In this document: positions 11,318 to 21,729 of the stretch, piece by piece | Layout of the letters: every line of letters starts with the position of its first letter | Position numbering within the stretch: position 1 is the first letter of the stretch | Assembly: GCA_028751875.1 (NCBI GenBank) | Contig: CM054138.1 | Span: 37,007,195 to 37,071,194, forward strand | Origin: Rapana venosa | Taxonomy: Eukaryota; Mollusca; Gastropoda; Neogastropoda; Muricidae | Direction of reading: 5' to 3' | DNA: 64,000 nucleotides | The notes under the pieces: model-generated | Told to the model about the DNA's origin: nothing | Seen by the model: the letters and a program-made list of their open reading frames with translations, nothing else | Databases searched by the model: none | Translations under genes and position numbers: made by a program

Positions 11318-11735
11318 TTGTAAGCCAGCATGTGTGTATGTGTGTGTGTATGTTTGCGTGTGTGTGTTGTTGTTGTTGCTTCAGTGTTACATCTGTTCAC
11401 TCAAAGTGACGATATTAGCGTGCATGTGTGTGTGTGGTGTGTGTGTATGTGTGGGGTGTGTGTGTGAGTGTGCGTTTGTGCGCATGTGTATTTGTTTGTG
11501 TGTGTGTTGTGTGTGTACATGTGTATTTGTGTGTGTATGTGTGTTGTATGTGTGTGAGTGTGTGTGTGTGTGTGTGAGTGTGTGCATATGCGTGCGTGTG
11601 TGTGTGTGTATGCGCGTGTGTGTGTATGTGTTTGTGTGTATGTGTGTGTACATGTGTATTTGTGTGTGTGTGCATGCATGCATGCATGCGTATTTGTGTG
11701 TGTGTGAGAGAGAGAGAGAGTGTGTGTGTGCATAA
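11318..11735. repeat. Long GT/TATG microsatellite
   Basis: About 0.4 kb of imperfect (TG)n with TATG, CATG and a GA run at the right end. Long frames of alternating Cys/Val or His/Thr through it are artefacts. Confidence 0.9.
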
Positions 11736-11739
11736 ATAT

Positions 11740-12720
11740 ATCAACTGAGTAACACCAAATCACAAAGTCAAATGAAGCAAAATTACATCAACAGTTTTTA
11801 AAAAACAACCCACCTCTAAGTGGTCATTGTATAAACCTAAAAAAGGGACTATGAGTCTATGTTCAAGGGATTGAGCAACTTCAATTAAAAGAATATTATC
11901 TGACATTAGATGCTGAAAAGTTTCTTTAGAATAATTCAAGTCTCTGCAATGTTTCAGAAGAAATTGGAGCACTTTAGGACAACTGTGTAACATATGACTC
12001 AAGCCAAACTTTTGGCCACAAATACACTTTACGTTTTTGCAACATTTCCTTTTGATAGCATCAAGTTGAATTCGGCAGATCATACTAGAAATTACGCTTG
12101 CACAAAAGCTAGAATGATATGACATCAGTTGCCTTGTAAGCCCAATAACAGATCCTATATTTTTCCCAGATACTGAATGAGTGTTATCATGTTTAAGGAA
12201 ATGTGCCTATGATGTTGTCTGTAACAAATGGTAAACTTCTTTTCCTGAAGGAAGAATGTTTACTATTTCTGAGTTGTTTATATTCTGAGCACCATTCTTA
12301 GCCAATTTGTCGGCTAACTCATTACCCCATAGACCACAATGGGAAGGTACCCAACAAAAAGTTACATCTGTGCCTTTGATTCTCAAATAATGAATTAGAT
12401 AACTGACTTCAATGATCATGTCTAGACACGTATCCAAATTAAAAGACTCTAGGACATTTATTAATGACTTTGAGTCAATGAAAAATACAACTTTGAAATG
12501 GATTTTGGGATGGTTTAACATAGTCTAAAGCTTTTAGAATGGCAAGAAGTTCAGCAGTAAATACTGACAACTGTTTACCCAGAAAATATGATTTTCTGAC
12601 ATTTAGAGCTGGGATTACAAAGGCAGCTCCTACAGATTTATTTTCTATCACTGATCCGTCTGTATAGATTTGAAGACAGTCTTTGTATTGATCATAAATG
12701 TGTGCTCTAACAGACGTTCT
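11740..12720 (-). mobile_element. LINE fragment with RNase H domain
   Basis: The minus strand encodes an RNase H domain: LQIYTDGSVIENKSVGAAF (first catalytic Asp), ELLAILKALDY (Glu), FFIDSKSLINVLES (Asp), then CWVPSHCGLWGNELADKLAK (His and Asp). A frameshift lies near 12520. A C-terminal Cys-rich stretch (KCCKNVKCICGQKFGLSHML) follows toward 11760. The RT is missing. RNase H downstream of RT points to the I/Nimb/Jockey-type groups. It is adjacent to the GT repeat and lies in the disrupted part of piggyBac copy A. Confidence 0.75.
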
Positions 12721-12781
12721 TAAAATAGTCATAGTCATGGCACAGGGTCACATCACATCACAGAAAGTACAAATTATGGAT

Positions 12782-13882
12782 GTAGGAGTGCACCAAGGAT
12801 CCACATTGAGCCCTCTGCTCTTTATCCTTGTGATAAATGAAATATCCAAGGAAGTGGAGAGGCCAGAAGAGATCTGGGAACTGCTGTATGCTGATGACTT
12901 AGTACTGGTAGCTGAGTACAGTGATGACACTACTCAAAGATTTGGCAATTGGAAACAGAGATTAGAACGCAGAGGAATGAAGGCAAATGTTGACAAGACC
13001 AAAGCAATGACAGTTGGAAAAGACCGCAGAACACATAGAAAGCAAGGCCAATACCCATGTGATGTCTGCCACAAAGGTGTAGGGAACAATTTGATCAAAT
13101 GCTCCAACTGTCAATATTGGTGTCACAAAAGATGCTCAAAGCTCAAAAGTCTGAAGAAGGAGGACGGAGTATTTGTCTGCCCCAGTTGTATGAATAAGAA
13201 GGGTGAAGACAATACCGATGCAGGAAAGGAGGAGCTAGAGTTTGAACAAGGGAAGATAGAAGTGGTAGACAAATTCTGCTACCTGGGAGAGATGATGAGC
13301 TGCGAAGCAAAATCTGAGTTAGCTGTCAGAACCAGGATTGCGAGTGCTTGGAAGAAATGGAAAGAATTGGCAAGTCTGCTCGGAAATCAGAAAATCCCAC
13401 AGGAGAGACGCTGTCTGATATATAAGGCCTGCATCAGACCTGTTCTGCTATATGGCTTGGAGACGTGGGTTTTCACAAAAACCGTTGAACGTTTGTTGAA
13501 GAGCTGTGAAAACCGAATGCTACGCTGCATGACAAAGATCAAATGGGAAGACAGGATCACAAATGAAGAACTATGGAGAATGTGCAAAGTTGATGATCTG
13601 AAGTCTGTAGCTAGTACCAATAGACTGCGCTGGTTTGGGCATGTTCATTGGAAAGCAGATCACCACATCATAAAAAGAGCAATGAACTTCGTAGTGGATG
13701 GAAAGAGACCAAAGGGAAGACCTAGCAAGACCTGGGCTGCCTGTATTGCAGATGATCTTAGAGAAAGGGGCATAAATAAGGAGGAAGCTCAAAACAGAGA
13801 TGGAGAAGGCTCACCAATGTCAAACCTCCCTTGGGAGAAACATGACAAAAAAGGAAGAAGAAGAAGAAGAAGAAGAAGAAGA
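12782..13882 (+). mobile_element. 5'-truncated LINE whose RT carries a PHD-like finger
   Basis: A single open frame starts in RT motif B (VGVHQGSTLSPLLFI), continues through LLYADDLVLVAE (YADD at 12887-12898) and then, before the thumb, carries a Cys/His cluster of PHD type at about 13051-13203. Its pattern is CDVC, CSNC, WCHKRC and VCPSC, that is C-C-C-C-H-C-C-C. The thumb and C-terminus follow: LLYGLETWVF, RLRWFGHVHWK and KGRPSKTWAACIADDLRER. The element ends in (AAG)n at 13853-13882. It is inserted in piggyBac copy A. The frame is intact from motif B to the end, so the copy may be relatively young. Confidence 0.8.
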
Positions 13883-14610
13883 GGGTGTACCCATTGCTGT
13901 CACCTGTCGAACTTTGGCAGACTTGAGACCTATATTCTTTTCCTTCTTGCTATTTTTGTTATCAGCATCAGCATATCTGATCGTTTCTGCCATTGCAGTT
14001 TCAAAGGAAAAGTGTGGTAATAATTAGAAAGCATTCAAAAGGTGTCATGTTTTCAGGTGTGTATGCCGCTGACCTGCTGGGAGGTCAAATTTCTCCACAG
14101 TCAGTGTGTGGAGCACAGGTCCCGCATGTGCCGTGTAGCACCTTATTTTCTGGCACACTCTTCTCCCTAGCAGCACTTCCTTCCTCCTCTTCCTCATAGG
14201 CATTTAATATCGGACTCATTTCATAATTATTGTTCAAAATTTTTTCTACTTCCAAGACAATAACATTCAATTCATCGTCTCGCTTATCAGATGAATTGTC
14301 TGCTACCAAAGAAGACGCCATTTTTTGGGCCATGCTGCTACAATTGAAAAGTGTTCTGGTCGCAGGCTGTTCTTTCTTCCTTCCCACTACACTACTGTTA
14401 GGGGTCTAAATTTATCACTGGCACCTTCTCTAACCCTCCCTGCATCACCCCAACAATTTTCAGACACATTGTGTGAAAACCACGAGGACTGTGTGGGATG
14501 GAAAAGTACTGCCCATGTGGGCAGCACCAACTATCGGCTGCGGTCGTATTGGAATCTAGCGGCAGAGGCCATTACTGTCGGCTGCAGTCATAACGGGTCA
14601 AGACGGTTAA

Positions 14611-14830
14611 GCTGGTAAAAAATGCTGCAATCTTTCCAAATGTTTAGTTGGATCATTTTACTTTTAACCATGCCTATCCTTGTGTTTGTGTCCTTGGTAA
14701 ATGGTCTGTTACTAAGTTTTAATTGCACCCTATGATAAACGAAAAAATGTAACACAGGGAATCTGCTGCTCAATGACAGCATCATTCTTTTTGGGTGCAG
14801 TAGCAATTTCAAATCTGACATTTTTTACTT
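14611..14830 (-). mobile_element. Upstream half of the LINE split by piggyBac copy A
   Basis: The minus strand encodes NTRIGMVKSKMIQLNIWKD, the segment that precedes LLYG in this LINE type, and stops at the TTAA at 14607-14610. The continuation is at 4930-5411. Together they show that the 9.2 kb element interrupted a LINE reading frame. Confidence 0.6.
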
Positions 14831-15231
14831 AATACTGCTGCTTGCCAAATTCCACATATAAAAAAGTTGATGCCGAAAGAATCTGCCTTTGTTTGAAATA
14901 TTTATTTGACAATTAAAATTAAGGTATGAGGTAGAAAAATGTGCTGCATATATGGAAATGTTGTCCTTAAGTTTACTACACAATGATGTACATATCTGCC
15001 CCAATTAGATTAGATCAAGCCCCGTCACCATTCAATCTGAAAGGTAACATCTTTTTATTCAGCTGAGCAGTTGTAATGTGGGGGTGCGTTTTTGTTTTGT
15101 TTATTTTTTATGTTTTTCCCAACAATTTTCTGTCAGTTATGTATGTATATGTTTGTATGTATGTGTGAGTGTGTGTACATGTGTGTGTGTGTGTGTGGTG
15201 TGTGTGTGGTGTGCGAGCGTGCATGTGTGTG

Positions 15232-15266
<35 letters not shown>

Positions 15267-15281
15267 GCGTGCATGTGTGTG

Positions 15282-15324
<43 letters not shown>

Positions 15325-15660
15325 CATGCATGTGTACACGTGTGTGTGTGAGAGCATGCATGTGTACACGTGTGTGCGTGCGCGCGTTTGTATGTATGCA
15401 TACATGTGCATATATGTCTGTGTATATAAGACATATGAGTTCATGCATCAGCTGAAACATATATGTTTATATGTCATGTATACTTATTTGTATTCTTCCA
15501 TTTTTAAAATTTCTTTATCTGGTTTGAGATGAGGTATTTGTGCATTGATATTTTTCATTATAATGGTCTGTACACATTATTCAAAAATTAAATTTAAGGT
15601 AATGGAAAGAGACAGTTTGCCTGTGCCAGCAGTACACTTATTGACCTGACAGGAGTTTAA
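14831..15660. repeat. AT-rich spacer with long GT microsatellite
   Basis: An imperfect (TG)n/(TATG)n tract occupies about 15140-15405, including a twice-repeated GAGAGCATGCATGTGTACAC block near 15319-15370. The flanks are AT-rich with no coding signal. Confidence 0.8.
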
Positions 15661-15664
15661 TTAA

Positions 15665-17128
15665 CCCTCTTGTCCCCGATCCGGCCGCAGCTGACAGTAA
15701 CGGAGGCTGCCGCTAGATTCCAATATGACCGCAGCCGACAGTTGGTGCTGCCCACGTGGGTAGTACTTTTCCATCACACACAGATCTCGTGGTTTTCACA
15801 CATGTGTCTGAAAGTTAGTGGGGCAATGCAGGAAGGGTGTCAGAAGGTGCCAGTGATAAATTTAGACCACTAACATGCGTGTAGTGGAGAGGGAAGGAAG
15901 AAATAACAGCCAGCGACTGGAACGCTTTTCAATGGTGCAGCGTGGCCGAAAAAAATGGCGTTTTCTTTAGTAGCAGACGATTCATCTGATTAGCGAGACG
16001 ATAAATTGAATGTTATTGTCTTGGAAGTAGAAACATTTGAACGAGAATTGTTAAGTGAGTCCGATATTAAATGCTTACGAGGAAGAGGAGGAAGGAAATG
16101 CTGCAGTTAGGGAGAAGAATGAGCCTGAAAATAATGTGCTACAGGGCACATTCCTGACCTGTGCTACACACACCGACTGCGGAGAAATTTGACCTCCCGG
16201 CCGGTCCGCGGCATAGACGCCTGAAAACGATGCCTTTTGACTGTTTTCTCATTATTACCACACTTTTGCTTTGAAACTGCAATGGCAGAAACGAACAGAT
16301 ATGCCGATAATGAAAACAGCAAGAAGGAAAATAAAATAGGTCTCCGGTCTTCCAAGGTTCGACAGGTGAGAGCAATGGGTACAACCCCCCCCCCCCCCCC
16401 CCACATCCATAATTTGTGCTTTTTGTGATGTGATGTGACCCTGTGCCACCACTACGACTACTTTAGAGACTACCAACATTAAAATTTTGTAGGGTTATAG
16501 AAGTTCTGTGTTGTTTCGAATTTGTCACACCTGTGCTGTGACACTGGTGACAGTGTGACAGTCATGTACAGTAATACACTTCTGTACACTTAACAAACAT
16601 GAGGTAGCAAATGCAGATATGAACTGCAGTATAAAGGTCACATGTTGATTGAATATGACTTGTTTTCACAAGAAAAAATAGTTAAACAAAACTTCTGTCT
16701 CCTTGAGACATACCATAAAACAACAGGTGCTATGGGGATATTGTGTGACACATCCTTGAAGTACTATTGCACATAACTATTGGTAAACACATCAGCTGGG
16801 TATCACTTCCTTATTAGACACTAACATGCTTGAACTATTGTCAAATCCATGCAGGATTTGCTGTTTTATCATATATACCATATTTTTACCTGTGATTGGT
16901 GACAAATAAGGAGACAATGACAAGACATCTTGTGACCAGACACATAAACTTGCACCTAAATGCAAGTACAAAGATATACCTAGCTTGTGACAAACTTTCA
17001 GCTTGATAACTTGTCATGCACACACACAATTGTCTTAGGAGTAAAGTAAGTCAGATGGAGGTAGAAAACCTTCAAAGAATTCAAAATCTACAGGCAGTTT
17101 AGCTCTGTAGAATCCAACAACAAGAGGG
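15665..17128 (+). mobile_element. piggyBac-type element, copy B
   Basis: The 1464-bp element is flanked by TTAA (15661-15664 and 17129-17132). The ends are CCCTCTTGTCCCC and, inverted, CCCTCTTGTTGTTGG. Around 16237-16330 a frame carries AMAETNRYADNENSKKENK, which matches the ETNRYA-type signature near the start of piggyBac transposases. The acidic stretch encoded near 16075-16110 is also typical of that N-terminus. The DDE core is missing, so this is a non-autonomous deletion derivative. A C run at 16385-16402 interrupts the frame. It lies in the E6-E7 intron. Confidence 0.8.
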
Positions 17129-17259
17129 TTAATAGACCCCCTCTGACATGGGAAATGTCTACTCAGTGGAATTACCTATTTGCCAATAAGTTTGTGATTG
17201 TTTGTGCGTTTGCTTACGTATGAGTTAATTTCTTTTTGCGGATGAACATGGATGGGAAA

Positions 17260-17429
17260 AGAACTGTAGTGTGTGTGTGTGTGTATGTGTGTGTGTTGTG
17301 TGTGTGTGTGTGTGTGTGTGGAGAGAGAGAGAGACTCGAGATTATACATGCCTACATTTCTTCTTCAATCTCTCTCTACACACTGTGTGTGTGAATCTCT
17401 CTCTACACACATTCTGTCTGTGTGTGTGT

Positions 17430-17461
<32 letters not shown>

Positions 17462-17510
17462 TTGAATGCATGTGTATGTGTGTGTTTGCATGTATGTGTA
17501 TGTGGGCCTA
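17260..17510. repeat. Two GT microsatellites separated by GA and CT runs
   Basis: (TG)n occurs at about 17268-17322 and 17418-17505. A short GA run and a twice-repeated TGAATCTCTCTCTACACAC-like stretch lie between them. Confidence 0.85.
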
Positions 17511-17935
17511 CATTTCTATCGCCCTCTGCTCTCTCCACATCCCCCCCTCCTTTCTTGCAAGCATTACTGTCCACAAAGTTATATACACCACCCTCATTTG
17601 GTTATGTTGTTTCCATCTCAAAAGCTTTCTTATAGCAGCCACAGGACATTCAACAGAATGCTCATTGCAAGGTCTATATTTGCCCTTTCTGTTTATGTAT
17701 AACACTTGGCTGTTGTAATTTTTAAACAGGTGTAAAATTAAATTTTACAAAGTGCAAAAATAACAAGTGGGCAGGGAATGTAAGCACCTGCGGAGTACAT
17801 AGCAGTGGGGAAGTGACATTGCTGTGACGCGCTCGTTGGGAAAGAATTAAAAATCATTTAAGTGAATAAACCCACATACATGGAGAAATCTTGTAAAAAA
17901 ATTTTCTGTATGTACCCTAGTGACTCCCCATGAAG
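17511..17935. other. Intron spacer, nothing recognised
   Basis: I see no coding signal, splice-supported exon or window-recurrent repeat in this stretch. Confidence 0.35.
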
Positions 17936-17939
17936 TTAA

Positions 17940-18647
17940 CTCAATGGAGTCGCAGTGAAATGGATCCCGCCATTTTGTGGTGACCCGTGATTTTGGCTAT
18001 ATTTGAAAAATTCAGATTTACCCAACATAATAAAGATATACAAATTATACATAATTGAAAAGTTTATTATGTCTACTTTTGAGATTATTAAACAGTTTTC
18101 CAATAGATTACTGTAATTATTTTCTACAAATTTTCAAAATATGTCACTGAATGCTGAAAAATAAAAAGTTTTGAAAGTTAGGGCTGTTTATCTTACATGG
18201 CTTGAACTGTTCATCAACTAGTCCCCTTGAAACAATGTGATGATTTTTTACCAAAGTAAAATTCCCTGAAGTTGGCTGAATCCATCTGATGTCACTTTTT
18301 GTACTATACAATTTTTGTTTTTAAAATCATAACACTGGAGAGCCCGAAATCCCAAAGATATCACTTGTTGACGTGTCAAACAAAATTGCCGACACGTACA
18401 AACTAGGCATGCTTATGGTCGAGGAAAGCAACTGTGTTTAGAAAAATGATTGGCCTACAGGCCAGAGTACTTTCCCTTGAGTTGAACATCACTTAGTGTA
18501 TTTAAAAAAAAAAGTAATTCTGCTGAAGCTTTACAGTGAAGGAGAGGAGTGCCGAAGCTTAAGCTCAACCTCAATGAGTTAACCTTTGGCGCGTCACAGT
18601 GAAGGAGAGGAGTGCCGAATCTTAAGATTCGGCACAACCTCATTGAG
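17940..18647. mobile_element. TTAA-flanked element, family 2, copy 1
   Basis: The 708-bp element lies between TTAA at 17936-17939 and 18648-18651. The ends are CTCAATGGAGTC and, inverted, CTCAATGAGGTT. The right end is duplicated in tandem: 18532-18582 ends in its own TTAA, and 18596-18651 repeats it. The outer copy contains a perfect 24-bp palindrome at 18612-18635 (core GAATCTTAAGATTC). No transposase frame is visible. The central part recurs inverted at 23330-23804. TTAA target and short inverted ends suggest a piggyBac-mobilised MITE. Confidence 0.65.
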
Positions 18648-18779
18648 TTAAAGGGAAAAAGAAAAAGAAGTGTTCATAAAGGCAGATCTTTTCTTTTTTA
18701 AATTTTTTTTATGTGTGGTTTTATTGATTTTTAGTTAGAACTTCAAGGTTCACCAACTGTTAATTACTTATTAATCATT

Positions 18780-19210
18780 ATTATTAACTTCTATGCCTGT
18801 GGAAGCTGTTGAAGGTCATTCATTGCTTTTGTTAAGGCTCAGTTTCCTTCCTTCCTTGTCCATGTTCAGATTTTCAGTCTTTCTCTTCCAGTTATTTGTT
18901 GCTGCTTGGATGAAGGCCTTCTTATAGGAAGCTGTTTCTTCAGGCTGATACTGTTTTCTGTTGTTGGTTCTTTCTCAGCCTTGTCTCTTTCTATGCTGAT
19001 TTGGTCTTTCAGGTGTTGAAGTTCTTCAGTCCAATATGGTCTTTACGCTTTTCTGGCTCCTCGTGGGATGGTTTCTGCAGCTGCCTTCAGTACTGCAGCA
19101 CTGAAGGCCTTGGTGACGAGTGTTGATGTTGGTAGTATACTCATCAGTCAGCTTAGAGAATCTTCCAATTTGGCTTATTTGTAGTTCCATCTCTGGAACG
19201 ACAAGAACAC
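18780..19210 (-). mobile_element. LINE endonuclease-RT linker fragment
   Basis: The minus strand encodes degraded linker sequence of an ORF2: LTDEYTTNIN, then in another frame ETIPRGARKA and PYWTEELQHLKDQISIERD. It probably belongs to the same LINE as the endonuclease piece at 20577-20945, with the two plus-strand LINE ends between them inserted later. Confidence 0.55.
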
Positions 19211-19705
19211 TGCCATCTGTTTCAAGACCAGACTGATGCATTCCCTGCTCATGTCCATATTTTTGTATGCACGTGAAACATGGACTGGAACAGCAGACAT
19301 TAAAAAAAAAGATACAGGCACTGGAGATGAAATGCTTTTGCAAACTTCTTGTATCTCATACAGAGATAACATTTCTAATGAGGAAGTAAAAACCAGAATT
19401 GGAAATGCCATCAGGCCATATGAATAAGTCCTGACTTCAACAAAAAAAATGCAGATTGAAGTGGTATGGGCCTTCACAAGAACATGTGGACTGGCCAAGA
19501 CTGTCCTACAGGGAACAGTACAAAGAGGGAGACAAAGAGGCATTGAGAGAAAACAATGGGAAGACAACATCAGAGAGAGGTCTGGTCTTGAGTAGAACAA
19601 CATGTTACAGAAAGCTGAGAACTGCAAGGAGTGCAAAAAGCTGGTTGCAAAATATTCAGAGGTGCCCCAACGGTCCACTATACTACAGGATAGGTGAGGT
19701 GAAGT
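19211..19705 (+). mobile_element. RTE-like LINE 3' end, degraded
   Basis: The plus strand carries the thumb and tail region: IQALEMKCFCKLLVS, LKWYGPSQEHVDWPR and REQYKEGDKEALRENNGK, with multiple frameshifts. It ends near 19705 with a GGTGAGGTGA-like tail. The RT catalytic region is absent. Confidence 0.55.
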
Positions 19706-19741
19706 AGTACCACCTGGGCAGTGGTTTACAGTCCTCAGGCT

Positions 19742-20577
19742 GGTGGTGGAGGTGGAAGAACAGTTTCACAGGCTTGTGTTCGCTACCTGCGAGAGTAGAA
19801 TGTTGGTGATCATGTGGGTCACAGATAGTCTATCAGATCGAGTGAGTGCATACGGCATGGAGGTCAGTACAGAGAAATGAAAGATCATGGTCAACAGCGC
19901 AAGTAATGACACCACGGAAATAAAGATGAATGGAGAAATACTGGAAGAGGTGAGCCAATTCAAATACTTAGGCTCCATCCTAACAAAAGATGGCACATCA
20001 AACAATGAAGTGAAAGCTCGCATTGCAACAGCAACATCTGCTCTAGCCAGACACGAGAGGATCATCAGAAGCAACATCAGCTTCTGCACCAAATACCACC
20101 TCTACAAATCCCTCGTGATATCTATCCTCCTATATGGCTGTGAATCATGGACCCTGTCAGCAGAGCTAGAGAGGAGAATCCAAGCATTCGAGAAAAAGTG
20201 CCACAGAAGACTCCTCAAAATATCATACAAAGAACACAAGACCAACAACTATGTGAAAGAAGAAATCAAAAAGCGTGTGGGCCCCCAAGAACCTCTGCTC
20301 TCCACCATAAAGAGGAGAAAAATGATGTGGTTTGGTCACACCACAAGACACAACACCTTAGCAAAAACCATCTTGCAGGGAACGGTTGAAGGCAAGAGAA
20401 GAAGAGGCCACCAAAAGAAATCATGGGTTGACAACATCAAAGACTGGACCGCCCAACCCCTGCAACACCTTCTACTAGCCACACAGGATCGTGGAGCATG
20501 GAAAAAGATCTCTGTTGCGTCTTCTCTCATGTCCCCCCTACGTCCTTTGGGACGTGGGACTGAGGTGAGGTGAGGTG
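19742..20577 (+). mobile_element. RTE-like LINE 3' end with open frame
   Basis: From about 19887 a 228-codon frame runs from just after the RT palm: EVSQFKYLGSILTKDGTSN, ILLYGCESWTLSAEL, IQAFEKKCHRRLLKISYK, MMWFGHTTRHNTLAKTILQG and GKRRRGHQKKSWVDNI. It ends at GRGTEVR followed by a GGTGAGGTGA tail. This is a thumb/C-terminal fragment better preserved than its left neighbour at 19211-19705, which appears to be a relative with the same tail. The frame is open only because the catalytic part is gone. Confidence 0.7.
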
Positions 20578-20945
20578 ATTATGTGGGCTGTTGTCGTGTT
20601 GAGCACATGGAGCATTTGATAATTTTGATCAATCTCAGTCTTCCATCTCTTCCCTTCTTGCATCACTCTCTTGATACCCTCAACTGTGGGAGAAATTACT
20701 GAAATCACCAGCAATCAGACAGCCATCCTGAAGGACGTCCATGATGTGTAGTGAAAACTGTTCATCTTGGGGCTAATAAATATTGTTGATCCTCACCTGC
20801 TTTTCTTCCACTGTGATATCCTCTCCACTGATTTTTGCCTGTCCACCAGTGTCTATTGTAATGTACTTTGTTGGTATGTGATTCTTGACTAGGATGAGCA
20901 CACCTTCTCTATGTCTCTCCTCTCTGTCAACATGCTCAGTTTGCT
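20577..20945 (-). mobile_element. LINE endonuclease fragment
   Basis: The minus strand encodes GEDITVEEKQVRINNIY and a degraded GDF motif (CLIAGDFSNFSHS), as in the middle of LINE endonucleases. Stops are present. It is probably the upstream part of the linker fragment at 18780-19210. Confidence 0.5.
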
Positions 20946-20964
20946 AACCTCTGACAGTGAAATC

Positions 20965-21729
20965 GAGGTTGAAACTTATAGGTGGTGCTGCTCATGTGGT
21001 GACACACTCTACTGACAGGCAATTGTTTTTATCTTGTTTTCATTTAAATTGTATGTGTATCAGTGTCAAATCCTGCATAGTTGTGTCTGAGGTGTCTACA
21101 ATGAATGTGACAATGTTTGGAAGAACTGTATCCACCCTCTTGGTTTGTTTTCTGATAGCGTCATTCGCTTGTGTGCGAAGTGTACTGGCCAACAACAATC
21201 ATGGCCCGATGTACACTTGTGAATCTCTTCAGAGCCTACACCAATCGGCCAGAGTGTTAGCTGAGGGTCAAGATGTGAACTTTCCTTGCGAAATTCTTCC
21301 AACTGCCACCTATACCGACAGGACTTGGAAGAACGTCAAAAAAAGAAAAAGAGGAAAGAAAGGTGGTGTGAGACAAAGACTAAAAATTTCAAATAATTGG
21401 AAAACCCCGCTACCAACAGTCATACTGTCCAACGTCCAATCCCTTCGACCAACGACAGATGAGCTTCAGGCAAATGTTAATTACATGCATGAGTTCAAGA
21501 ATGCTGGCCTGCTCACTTTGACAGAAACTTGGCTGACAGACGGTGTGTGAGCTGTCCATAAATAGCTTTGGACAGCCTATTCATCTGGACAGAGACAAAC
21601 GCGCGACAGGGAAAGAACAGGGTGGCAGCCTCTGTTTCTACATCAACGAGAAATGGTGTAAGGACGTGACCATTCGAGCCTCTTAGTGTGTGGAGGACAT
21701 AGAACTGTTATCTATATCACTCCGACCGT
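20965..21729 (+). mobile_element. LINE 5' end (family E), copy 1
   Basis: A 5' UTR (from about 20965, AGGTGGTGCTGCTC) leads into a frame beginning around 21100. It has a hydrophobic leader (STLLVCFLIASFACVRSVLA), a spacer, a basic stretch (KKRKRGKKGGVRQRLK) and the start of an endonuclease (VILSNVQSLRPTTDELQA, LLTLTETWL, where the Glu of TETW is catalytic). A stop follows at 21549 and the copy is cut off at 21729 by the next LINE. A second copy at 50785-52140 has the same layout. Confidence 0.7.

Larger units (their letters stand above)
5416..14606 (-). mobile_element. piggyBac-type element, copy A, expanded by nested insertions
   Basis: The element is flanked by TTAA on both sides (5412-5415 and 14607-14610). 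Its native sequence is about 1.46 kb, as judged from copies B and C, and lies in reverse orientation. Recognisable segments are 5416-5629, 7394-7746, a few bases after 11203, about 12722-12781 and 13883-14606. The rest is later insertions: a SINE carrying a LINE, a full RTE-like LINE, an RNase H LINE fragment with a GT repeat, and a PHD-bearing LINE. About 75 bp of the native element is missing near 11207-12721. The segment 14085-14387 retains an acidic reading frame (NAYEEEEEG) like the acidic N-terminus of piggyBac transposases. No catalytic core remains. Confidence 0.75.

Noticed and set aside
11334..11763. Cys/Val-rich plus-strand and His/Thr-rich minus-strand frames
   Set aside because: They are read-through of a GT microsatellite. 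The same applies at 15078-15460 and 17271-17574.
20957..21550. Plus-strand frame with a signal peptide, considered as a host secreted-protein gene
   Set aside because: The same leader, basic region and endonuclease start recur at 51074-52156, showing it is the 5' part of a LINE.
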